From positions 37,365,406 to 37,429,405 of the forward strand of contig JAPFBE010000002.1 of the NCBI GenBank assembly GCA_034336665.1: a stretch of DNA of 64,000 bases, written 5' to 3'. Each line of letters opens with the position of its first letter. The stretch's first letter is position 1. Both the position numbers and the translations under genes were made by a program. This stretch comes from Luscinia megarhynchos (Eukaryota > Chordata > Aves > Passeriformes > Turdidae). This document shows positions 1-32,837 of this stretch, in pieces. A model generated the notes under the pieces. It saw nothing but the letters and a program-made list of their open reading frames with translations. It was not told the DNA's origin and made no database searches.

Positions 1-20909
<20,909 letters not shown>

Positions 20910-20960
20910 CTACCGCTGCTGCCGTCCCGGGGAGCGCAACAAAGTCGGTGTCATTGCGTG

Positions 20961-23900
20961 GTGGAGAGCAAGACTGGTTAGACCAGCTGGAGGATTTTGT
21001 CTTGCCTGAACGCGTTCTGGCAACAAATTACTTAACAAGGAAGAATCTGCTCTTTTACTGGCAATCCGGCCCACTGAAGCAGTAGTTGTGCTGTGCGATT
21101 TTTTAGACCTGACATTTATGACACTATGTAGCATCAAATGGTATTTGCAAATAATCTAGAGAGGAGCTAATTTCCTGCAGCTGGCATATACCAAGGACCT
21201 GAGTCCAGGCATAAAGGCAACTAGCATTTTACAAGTGGTCTAAATGCATCTGTAATAAATGCACTTGGTCCAAGCAAGTTTTGCAAGGGCTGAAATCCAT
21301 GACATTTGAACTAGCCCAGTGCTGGCACTCTGCTGCTCAGTTTTCCTTCCATGGCTTAAGACAGCCCTTCAGCAGGTACTACAGCTACTGATAATGCTGC
21401 CATAAAACCTCAAAGGGATCTTCCTCCTCCTTTTCAAGGAGATAACAGCATATCATGTACATCACAATAAAGAGATCACATACCACTCAACATAGAAAAA
21501 GTGCACAGATCTAAAAAAAAGGAAAATAATCGAGTTTCTTAATTTTTTAGAATTCACATGCTAATTTAACCTTATGTAACTTCATGTTAGATTGAAGTCC
21601 ACAAGGACATTAAGGGAGCATTTCTTGCATGATGGAGATGTTAAAAAGCTGAAATGATCCTGAGTACAGCTGTCTTTAACTTGTAAAGCAGGAACACACT
21701 TCTTCATACCTAGCTTTTAAATACAGAGCAATACCAAAATGACAGCTAGACGAGACCTATCCCTGCCATACCAAGGATGAAAGGTAGAGGTTTTTCCACA
21801 CACTTCTGTGACTGTGCTGCATCCTGCAGCTGTGGGCGGGTTGGGCCCAAGCCAGTTTTTTGAGGTTTGGCACTGCAGTTCTGACTAGTCCCTGCAAAGC
21901 CTTTCCTGCCAGTTACACAGAAGTAACACTTGTAAAGGTTCCTCTGAGGTCCTGCAGCTCTTTGTTTTCCCTTTGCTCAACGGATCACATGTAGATTCAA
22001 CAAAGTATTTTAATTTTATGCCATGAAAGCACTTACAAACCTACAGGCACCTCCGTTTGATCCCGGTGGTGATGAGGCATTACAAGCAGTTGTCCATACG
22101 AGAAGCTTTTACTGAACCTTAAACGGATACTGTCACTCACAGCTCTTTGATCAGATAGATCTGCCTCCTGGCAGGGTGCTGAAATAGGTAACAAGAATGC
22201 ATCGTTACCTGAACTTTTCTCTTTAGTTCAGAAGCCAAACTCTAATTGCTCATTACAATACCTTTATTGCATTAAAGTTCAATTAGCAAGTGTCAATTAA
22301 GATTTGCACGGGGGGAGAGCAGAGAGTTCTAATCTTTCTGTTAGCTAAACAGAGATGCCAGCAAATCAAATCTTCATAAGCACATCCTTATTACTTTAAT
22401 TTTTCTTAAAACACTCAGTCAGCCATGTTCTGCAGGAACAGAAATTAATGCCACCTCCTTGACTTGAGTGAAGCTATAAATATTGATTTACATAAGCCAA
22501 GGATCTGGTCCCTACTGTTTAAGACCTTTCCTTTCCAATTATGTTTTCCATTATGAACAAGGGGGAAAAAACCCAACAATGCCATAAAGATATCTAATTC
22601 ATGTATGACCACAACAGGATCACTTGAGAACAGGGACATGACCCATAAACGTCAGAAAACAATCTCTAAATCTCTTTGACAGCTGAGGGAGGATGTGTGA
22701 TCTTCACAAGACACACCCCAGCCTCTCAAGCTTAATTCCACAACAGATTTCAAATGGCAGTTTAACAGCTAGTTTTGGCTAAGATTTGAAGTGGCAAGAG
22801 ATTTTAGATTAGATACCCATTTAGGTATAACTTGCACTGATACATTTGATTTAGGCATTTTTATGGTCAAAAATAAGTAGCACACCTCAGGCCAGAAATT
22901 CTACAACAGTCTCTCTGATTGTATTTTTCCTATTAGGAATTCTTCAAGGGTGAAGAGGGCAGCAAAGGAATGCTTTCAAACATCAGTGGAGAAAATATGT
23001 ATGCACCTAAAAGTACATGTGATAAGTATTGACAGTCTTTGGGGCTGTCCTATGCAGAAGGAAGTATAAAATCAGTATTATTTAGTAAAAGAGAAACTTG
23101 CAACTTCTGTCTGCTTCTGCACTAGCACCCATGATTTTGTGCTCTGAACTGACACCTTTCAAGTCCTGTTCAGGAGGTCAGAGACACCCCTAGCTCTTTA
23201 TTCACTCGATGTGCAATCAGAGACCAAAGTTCCAAGCTCTCTTAGACATGCTACTAAAATACTGGGCACTGAGGCAGCCACAAAGCAAAGATAGACAATG
23301 CCAGCAACTGCAAGTTAATCATTATTTACAACCAAAATAACCACAGGGAGCTAAGAAATAAGTCAGGAATGAAGCCACAAGGTGTCAGCACTGGCCTGTG
23401 TGCATATTTAGAAAATAACTTTGTCCCTGCATAAGAGACTGTATTTGTTTTAACCTGTGTTACTGAATATTTGTGAACATTCAGTGGAGGTTAATCTTAC
23501 TGCAGTTAAATTTGCCTCAATTTAATGACAAAGTAATATCACCTTCAGATCAATGAAAAATACTCAATGTAAACTATTATAGTTTTGCAAGTACCAGAAG
23601 CAAAGAAAAAAGATTAAGATATAAACTTTGCATCTTTAGGTCATCTGCATATACCTTTGCATTTTGGGCTAAAGAAAAATTATTTTTTATGCAGCTCAAC
23701 TGCAAAGATGAGAAGGCTCCAAATCAAATGTCAATTACAAAATATTGGTGAATATAAAATGAAAACCAATCCTTGGGTACACCACATCTAATTGCACCCA
23801 GTGATTATAGCCTGACTTTATTGTAGAAACAACTTTGTTCAACATCTCAGTTAAAGTGTACAAAATTAATCGGCAGTGTGACACTTAAGTAATTCACACA

Positions 23901-26900
23901 GAAGACTCTGAATCTTGTTAACAAACGGAACAAAATGCATGGTTGTAAGGCAGAGCAGTCAATAGCACCAACAGAAAAAAGTTCAATCACTGGGAGAAAC
24001 ACCACCAGGACAGCACCTGTGGATGGACAAAATCCAGAGCAGGGTTATCCCACATGAAAGCTGCATGCCCAGAACAAGAGCTGGATATACAGAGATCTGA
24101 GTAACAGCAAAATGTTTGGGATTCATCAGGTTTGTGACAAATTCCTCACCAATCCATCAGCAGTCATGTACTGCAAGACAAATGGAATACAATTTAAATC
24201 TATTTGGTATATGTAATGCCTCTACTGATCATGATGGCCTGCACAGTGAACAAGTGCAAAAGTTCCATCCTTCCTTGCAGCCTGCAGCTACAGGCTTGCA
24301 ATAATACTACAAACACAACAAACAGACCACACAGTGTAAAAGCAATACATTTCTTGTTGCCCTGAGCAAACTCTTCTTCCCAGTTTGCCACTAAGGAGCT
24401 AAAATATCTGCTCAAACCTGAGAGATCTCAGAAACTGAAGCATCCCTGTCTGAGAGACTTCTACAGGTGCTTTCACTTGCTGAGAATCATGGCAATTCCT
24501 CCTCTCTGTTGCCAATTTCTAATATATTTTCTTTTTTTCTGCAAAAGCCTGTTCTGGCTGCTTCAGAAGCAGAACAGGGCAGTGATGACAGTAGATAAAA
24601 ACACCCAAATTTGTAATATTGCAACATATTTGTATCAAATAGGTTACAAAAACAGAGCACAGAGGTCATCACAGGAACCTCTGAATTCTACATACGTAGA
24701 ATTGACAACATGGTTAATACTTAGCTGAAATGGAGATGATCACATTTACTTACAGCTTCATTGTGATTCACATAGTGGGAGAAAAAAAAAAAGGGTGGTC
24801 TTCTCACATCTGTTAATTCACTTATGTGACCAGCCTCACTGATTTAAATGGAATTAGTCAGGCTAATAAATTCAAGCCCATGGCATGGGAATGAATTATT
24901 AACACAGGCAGCAGCAGAGACTTCTTTAACCTCATGGAGATGTTTTTCCCCCTTTATAAATGCCATACCACACATTTTCTTAGACTAAAAAGGCATTTAT
25001 TGCAACAGTTTTATAAATATCATTGTCTGTCACTGTCAAATAGCTAACAAGGCTCACTTGAACACCAACATTTAGTATAAAACAGATGTTACAAAGCAAT
25101 ACTTTAGGGCATGCACTGATTGTAAAGTAGTCCCGTAGGTCACTGTAATTTCATTATCTATTCACTCAGTGTTATTTTTTGCTGAAAAGACTAGAGCACA
25201 AATACAAAGAAGTTTGGCAAATTCTTCTGGACTACAAAACCTCCATTCTGCACTCCCATCCAACCAAATGCTCATTGACTTCACATGGCTGCTGGGTATT
25301 GGCACACAGAATGAAGCCTGGCATAGAGAATGCAGAACACCACTTAACACTATAGTTACAGGTTTCTTATTTGCATGTGTTATCTGTATATTACTCTTGA
25401 CAACGCTGAATAAAGTCAAAAGGTAGAGATGACATTTCAGGTTCAACCATTACACTTCATGTAATAAGAAACAAGCAGCAAGAGTTCACACAGTTACAAC
25501 AGCCTGCTTATTTGCAAAGAGGTTAAAGCAAACCAGACCTCAGGATTTATAAATCAGAAGTACCAAAACATACTAGGCATGTTTTATAACCTAAACAGAA
25601 CTCAATATGCTAATAAAATATATCTGCATAAATAAAAGCTGGGGACATCAAACACAAAAGTCAAGGTCCCACTGTTTCATTTTTCTAGTGAGTTAATAGG
25701 TTTGGAATTTCATCTTTAAATTTCTATGTCAAGACTCAAATGATAATTCCAGCTTTAAAAATTCTATTGCAGCAGATTTTTATATCTCAATGTTTATCAT
25801 TCATTTCATAATACCAAAGGTAAAAAACCGGAAAAGGACCCCTTGCTTTCCATGTGAGCAGTCATGTATTTCAGAAGCCATATTCTGGAGTTAAATAACA
25901 AGATTCTTTTTCCCTCCTAGGTTTAAACGTGGCATCTGTGCTTCCTTTTGTATTACCCTAATACTCTATATGACAACATCCTTTTGACTTACCAAACTTA
26001 TGCTTGTTTCACCTTGTTTGGAGGAAAAAAGTGCAAAGAATGCTGTAATAAGTCTAAGACTGTGAGGCTAATTTTTGTACTGAAGAAAGTGCTAGAAGGT
26101 GTGTATATAAGAACTGCAAACATAATCCTCATATATGTAATATCTCAGGTTTATGTACTTGTTTCCTTGATCATTCTGTCTCCCCAAAAATCAGCTAAGA
26201 GTCAGGGAACATGTAAGGTTCTGTGTTTTGTCTTGTCTCCAGAGCAGAATTTAGCCTTTTGTTTTTAGACTCTCTTGTATAATCTTATATAATTCTCAAT
26301 TTACATGCACACTCAAATACCTTCAGCAAAACCACACTGCCTAGATATAAATTCTGTGAAGAATGCTTTTCATTATGTAAACCTTACAGATCACTCTTTT
26401 GAAAAATCAGCAGGAATATTTTTATTCCTTGGCACAAAACCTAAGTGATTTTTAAATTTTAATTTTCTGTCAATACCACCAAAGGAAATTGAACTGAATG
26501 ACATTAAAACTAAGGGAGAGATATGAAGCTAAATCATAAGTTACCATAAAATGTTTGCATCCCTGAGTAAGCATTGGAGCCATAATAGATTTGCAGCTGT
26601 TCAGCACTTCTGAAAAATCCAATTACTTCTCCAAAAATGCAAATATGAATTTAAGAACCATTTAGAAACAGCTCAGAAAAGTACTGGTAATTCTGTAATG
26701 CTCTAGTCTATAAAGAGTACAACACCTTTACAGAAAACTTCTTAAGAATGCCACATCGAAGTTCATCTTGTAAGGACATTCATAATTAGCCTCTCATTGC
26801 AGCTCAGAACGAGCCTATGTGGAGCAGCAGCTGTTTGAAGATACAGGACGTGAAGTGCTGCACTTATTCCAGCCTCACACTGGTTTGGAAGAACGTTCCT

Positions 26901-26934
26901 ACTTAGCTAAGAAACACAGAAAAGTGGGAGAAAG
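20961..26934. other. Upstream flank of TMEM245, no gene recognised
   Basis: AT-rich intergenic DNA. Short open frames on both strands show no recognisable family, splice structure or codon bias. A homeodomain-type AT-rich cluster (TAATTG, CATTAC, TCAATTAG) stands out at 22225-22320. No other element is supported. Confidence 0.7.
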
Positions 26935-27175
26935 CAACTGTCATGAATGGCTATGGAACGTGTCAGGAGAAGTTCAGATGGGATTTTAGGAGAAGGTTCT
27001 TCTCTAAAAGGGTGCCCCGTCACTGGAACAGGCTCTACAGGGAAGTTCAAGGAGCATCTGGATGATGCTCTGAGTCACATGGATTAGTTTTAGGCAGTCC
27101 TGTGAAGAGCACAGTTTGTTGGCCTCTAAGATCCTTATGGATCCCTTCCAACCTGAGATGGTCTATGAGTTCTAT
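26935..27175 (+). mobile_element. CR1 LINE 3'-end fragment
   Basis: The element contains GTGTCAGGAGAAGTTCAGATG, GGAGAAGGTTCTTCTCTAAAAGGGTG, CACTGGAACAGGCTC, GGGAAGTTCAAGGAGCATCTGG, GATCCTTATGGATCCCTTCCAACC and a TCTATGAGTTCTAT tail, all in the order of avian CR1 3' ends. It is 5'-truncated, has small internal deletions, and is non-coding. It is intergenic between TMEM245 and FRRS1L. Confidence 0.92.
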
Positions 27176-30155
27176 TCAAAGTACTTAGTAATCCAAAGGA
27201 AAAGAATCTATCCCTTTCTTTACAGCAGATTCATTGCTATTGCCAAGGCATAACACAGATTTTCAAAGCAAATAATGTCTTTTAAGTCTGCATTTTCACA
27301 CCTATCAACTCCATAAGCTGCACACATCCTCTCTGACATTTCAGAATTGCACTGCTTTTGCCTCACTTTCTGAGCCCAAATTAGGCAAGTTAAATAACCA
27401 TGTTTAAGCATATATAATTTTATCAAACTTACTGTGAAAATAGAAAAAAAAAGTTACCAAAGTGATTAATTCATATTAATAACAATATTTAGAAAAGGAA
27501 GGCTTACCTAGATCTTACCATGTATTTGCAAAAATCAGATACCTCAACATACAAACTGCATATAAATAACTAGATAAGAAAAAAAAGTAAAAACCTGGCA
27601 TATGGTTAAAAAAATGATTTTCATTTTTATTAATTTTTGTACACAGGAACCAGACATTTTCTTTAAAATCATCCTGTTAGATCCATCTCTATCCTGGGCA
27701 GGTTGAAGGAGAACTGCCCAAACAGACTGCTACTGATAATAAAATTTTAATTAGAGGAGCTAATGTACAAAGCTCGTAAAATTTTGAAGCCCCATCTTTT
27801 GATAATCAGACTGCAGCCAGCAGGGAGTACCTGCTCACTGGCCATTCTACAAACTGAGCAGGTACTCCCTGCTGCAGCTGACTGCTGTTATTGCCTCTGG
27901 GGTCTTGCTGGGTTTTTGTACCTCTGAAGACCTGATCAAGCCTCCAGCTCTTACCATGGGGCTTGACAGCAGAGGACATCTTGTGGCATGGTCTAACCTG
28001 ATGCCCACACCAGCCCTTGAACAGCTGAGACCTGCCTAAAAGCCAAAATCTCTTTTGAATCAGGCTCTATTCCTTCCTAATCCTACATCAAGTTATATTT
28101 GCTTGGATAAAGAGTGCCAGATGGGCACTGCCATATGTAAATTTATACAAAAATAAAAAGTATGCCAAAATCATTAGCCTTCCTTGTCATTTGTCCTTAC
28201 TACCAGTCTCTCCATTCTTCTGTTCCAAACTGTTTGGAGTCACCAATGCCTTATTGGGCTGCATTCAAGCAAACTGCTCTGCCAATTTCATTACTCGAAA
28301 AGTAAAAAAAAAGTTGAAAAGGATCATACCAATTCATGTAAGCTATGCACATCCACAGCTCCATGAACACTGAAAATCTGTAATATTTAAAAGTATTTCT
28401 GATTCTATCATCAATCTAAGGTGCTATGCAAAGTCATTATTTTGTATAAAACACTAACACTTGCAATAGTTACTTCTGAAAACAACTGGTATTAGATCTT
28501 TTGTAATTCTCTGAAATACATATTTCTTTCTTGTTATGCCTATTACCAAATACTTTACTTTGGGGAAATTATTTGGAGGTGTTAAAAGAAGAGGAGGGTG
28601 GAGGGGGAGTACGCCTGCTACACAACAGTGTGCCAAACCAATGAAACCACAGTCACAAAATGCCATTTAAATGCTATTAAAGTTACATAATTTGCATATA
28701 AACTTTAATTCTGCCTCTCAAATACCTGAGGGTGCAAACTTCCAATGGACCTAGAAAAGACCTGAAAGACTAGACAGAAGCAGACCAAGGGTCCACTCTC
28801 TAAAACAGGAATAATTTTCTTTTTTTATAAATGTCTGATGCATTGGAGGTATGAGAAAGTAAGAAGACAAAATAAAAAAAATAGGATGACCTGTGTCTTC
28901 CCTTAACTTAAAGCAATTGTATTAGTTATAGCAGTAACTAAGAAATAACTGCCTAGTTATTTAGTACATAATTTACTACATAGAGGCAGTTGCAGGGCTC
29001 TTTTTTTTTGTTCAGACCATGATATGGAGACCCAAGCAAGCTTCAAGGCCACTGCCTGTGTGCCATGCTGATGTACACCATACTCCAGTCATTCTCTAAT
29101 CCCTAAAGATTGGGAAAGTCAGTGCCAAACACAGCTTTAACATAATTTAATCCAAAATGAGGGTTTCTTCAGATTAGGGAGGCTACAAGTGTTTATTTTC
29201 TTACTATCCAAGTATTGCAAAAAACCATCAAGACAAACAAGAAGGCCACAGAGGGAATTCAAATTTTCCATCAGTAGTTCTCTTTCAAAACCAGAATATT
29301 ACCCTTCTAATAACAGAAGACAGCATCATCCATTATCCAATGTCATTACCAAATCAGATAGGTGGTTTTTTGGTTTTTTTTTAAATTGAGGGGGAAATCA
29401 ATTAGCATCTCACTTATACCTAAAAATAAACCAGTTATTTGATACCAGCAATGAAGAAAAAATATTTTAAAAAATATCTAATTAGTAAACACAGTCAAAT
29501 TTGCAAACACCATATTCTAAATATGCCCTCTCTAAATTCAATGCCTCTGTATTAATTCACTCTGCAGCAAGAAATTCTTAAAATTAAAGCACTTAGGAAA
29601 TTTGTTCTTTAACAGTTGTTTGGTAGTAATCACATAAAGAAACAAAAAATTATTAGGAGAGGAAAATATCTGCCTCCTTTTCCAAAGCAGGACTTTCTTC
29701 TATTTTGTGTTTTGGTACCAGCCAATTAGAAAAACAATAAAACAAAAAATCTTTGAAATGCCATAATCAATTAAAAATTACTTTGAAGTCTGTTACTTTA
29801 TAGTAACTTCGTGTAACAGGGATAAATCCTGCTTTTCAGTATTATAAAAAGAAAAAAAAGACAAAATGTGAAAACCAAAATACTCTCCACGACAAGTTAC
29901 TATGACCACTTAAATGTTAAGGCTTACCAAGTATCATACAAACTTACATACCATGTTTTCCCTTACAACATTTACTCCTCAGATTTCATCCCAACTACCA
30001 ATTTCTAGATACTCATACCTTCTTTTGTTTGTCAACTTGAATTCCACAGTCCTGATTTTCCTACTGTGAAGGGGAACTCTTTGATAACTCAGTGCTAAAC
30101 TCAACCATCTATTTAAATGCCAGATAATAGATTGTTTTGCTGCTTCCTGTGGCCT
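27176..30155. other. Intergenic DNA between TMEM245 and FRRS1L
   Basis: AT-rich sequence with no recognised gene. It contains the perfect inverted repeat at 27818-27874 and assorted A/T runs. It could include distal FRRS1L 3' UTR, because an AATAAA on the minus strand also occurs near 27630. Confidence 0.65.
27818..27874. repeat. Perfect 20-bp inverted repeat with 17-nt loop
   Basis: The left arm cagcagggagtacctgctca (27818-27837) is the exact reverse complement of the right arm at 27855-27874; the loop is 27838-27854. The flanks add partial pairing (ATAATCAG on the left against the complement of CTGCTGTTAT on the right). As RNA from either strand this forms a long hairpin. Whether it is transcribed or processed is unknown. 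Confidence 0.9.
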
Positions 30156-32664
30156 TTTATTTCCTCCCTTTTGATTAGAAACACTTTATTAGGCTAATTA
30201 GACTAAGCCTGTGAAGCTTAAGTGAAAGATTTCTTAGAAGTGCACATTTCTGCTAGTACTTAAACAGGAGAAAAATATGATGACAAAAACACAGCACACT
30301 GAGAAGTAATCTGTAAAAGGAATAAAAAATAATATAAAATACTTTGCTCTTGCTTCAAGTCCTGAACTTTAACCACATCTAACTCCATACATGTAGAAAG
30401 CAGGCTGAGAGCTGTCACACAGTTTTACCTTGGTATTATTATTGTCATCTATAACATACCTGTATGCTCAGGTCCAACCAGGCCATCCTAAATCCAGAGC
30501 TCTATTAAAGAAGAAAGAGGATCCAAACTGGGTTTCTATCCAAGTTCAGTACCTTTAAATTATTAAATTAGCCCTTTAGTGGGTAATCAAGTAAATGGCT
30601 GAAACAGTAAAAACCAAGCCATAAACTAAAGCAGCCCTCAGGCTCTGAGAAAGAACTGCAATATCTCAGCTGCCTACAAATTAGCACAAAGAAGAAAGAA
30701 TTTACCCTAATCATTTCTTCACTTCACCTGTTTGCTGAATGTAAAGCTCATTATCCAGGCTTCTGCTTATCTGCTCCAGCCAATCTTAAGGCTAAATTAC
30801 ACAGCTGTTGTGGGCCAAAGCAGACCTTATTAGGTGCTCTCTACTTGATCAGATGATGAGTAAGTTAAGCAACCTGAGAGAAGTAATTTATACGAAATAA
30901 AGCTAGTGTATGCACTTTAAAAATTCACTTCTGAATTTCTCTTCTCTCTCCTGAACTCTAGTCCAGTAATTCTAAGTGAACAAATCCTTAAAGACTTCAA
31001 TGAAAATATAAAATATTAATCCATCTTTTGAATTAGGGATAAAGTGATTGTTATGAAGATAAGTTCATAGTCAATCTAATTCACAGACCTTACCATAGGT
31101 TTGAAGAATTCTGAGCCTATAAAAACTTAGTCTACAAGCATCAATCTGTGAATAATGGCACAATCCCAGCAAAGCTAGTTAATCATTTTATACTTCATGC
31201 AGAAATGAGAATAGAAAGGAGTTGCATTACATATAATTTACCAGATTCTATATTAGAGAGTCCTCAAGGGTACCACAAGAGATAAAACTTTGGCACTATT
31301 TAGATTTTAATTCTACTTAAGTAGAATTTTAGTGTAAGTTGGAAAGTGAATGAGTAACCTTACCTAAGCACATTTGACTGCTACATGTAAACATGTCATG
31401 CACTTCCTATTATGTGAAGAACAGAAATTCTCCACTCAAAGTTTTTATAATATTCTGTGGCTCATAAATGCATTTTGACACTTTTCATCTCTATAATACT
31501 TAGCTTTCCTCTTCTGCTATGTATTGGTGATAAAAACAGCTATTTTTTTCCCTTTTGAGCTCATCTTTTTCCACATTACCTATATTTTAGCAGTGGTTTG
31601 ATGAACGAAAGATAATGCTGTTCTTATTAATCCCTGTCTTTCCTTACAAGTAATCTCATTTATATTTCTTTGTAAGGTAACACCAGCTGTGCCCAGTCAC
31701 CCTTAACATGAACAGGATTTAGTGGCATACAACACAGAAAAAGAGATTACTTCATACTACTGCACAATTAAAAATATATTTACATATCAGCAAAACTGCT
31801 GTTTTTTCATAAAAAGAGAATAATTGATTTAATCTATTAGGAGGACATCCTATGGATTGTTGGGAACTTTTATATTCTGCATGTTTTACACCTGGTTTTC
31901 CTGTGTATGGAGAATTTATATTGCTGTATTCTCCCTTCCCCTTGTTTAAATTACTTTATATCTCACTTTTAAAAGAAGTAGCCATTTCTCTCAAGAGGCT
32001 ATTAAAAATCAAAAAAGACATTCATCACCTCTTTCTGTTGAAAAAAAAAATCATGCTAATGCTTGAATATGCAAGTTTAGTTTTGGAAAGTACCACAGCA
32101 AGTACACTTTCATAAATACTTAAAAAAAAAAAAATAGGGAGAACTGTGCACTACTGAAGAGCAGGTTTTACACTGCTGTGTTGGCTTCCAGACCTTAAGA
32201 TCAGAAATTGCACTTGGAGTTGTGCTCTCTGCTCTAGATGTACCAAACAGCATTGCAGTATTTTCCCAAATTTGCTGTTTTGTAGCAATTTGGAAGGCAA
32301 TTTTGTTATTTGATAAGATGTCCATCACTAAATTAACCTAAACACACATACAGGCACCCCTCCCAATCACACAAACACACATACACACACACATTGATTT
32401 TACAAAAGTCTCATTTTCCTTAGGCAAGTAAAATCACAACACTGAAGATATTCTCCTATGTGTTCACTGATTATTCTTAAATGATTTGCACCACTTTGCC
32501 ACTCAAGGGAGATGGTTATTTCACTCTTCTGAGAAGCTATGTTCAAAGCAGCTAGATGAGGATGGTGATGTGATATAAATTCCAATAGAAAAATGCATTG
32601 TCCATCCATGTAGCTGTCCATCCTGAGAAACTTCCACTGCCAAATTCTTGCTATTTTCCATTGG
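30156..32664 (-). other. FRRS1L: Probable FRRS1L 3' UTR
   Basis: Downstream of the FRRS1L stop codon on the minus strand. The first canonical AATAAA signals I find are at 30190-30185 and 30161-30156 (minus strand), implying a 3' UTR near 2.5 kb; long 3' UTRs are usual for this gene. It includes a CA microsatellite (32368-32393) and a 20-bp palindrome (31309-31328). The end point is uncertain, since variant signals such as ATTAAA occur earlier (near 31833 and 31311). Confidence 0.35.
32368..32393 (+). repeat. (CA)n microsatellite, interrupted
   Basis: Run of AC dinucleotides with single interruptions (acacaaacacacatacacacacacac), just 3' of the FRRS1L stop codon. Confidence 0.85.
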
Positions 32665-32837
32665 TCATGGGGTTCCCATCAATAAATAGAAGGTCAGTGC
32701 AACAATGAGGAGCAAGCAGAATGGAGAGGAGAAGGTCTGATAGGCAGCTGAAGGCATGAAAATATCTTCGTACTTGTAAATACTGACAACACGCTCTGAC
32801 ACGGGTGGAGAGTCTATGTCATGACGAGTTATAGAAC
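32665..32837 (-). CDS. FRRS1L: FRRS1L coding exon 5 with stop
   Basis: 173 bp. The acceptor is CTAAAG|GTTCTA. It encodes [20 protein letters not shown], then the C-terminal hydrophobic anchor [18 protein letters not shown], and ends in TGA. The exon contains no long-ORF shadow and was found by splice-frame matching. Confidence 0.96.
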
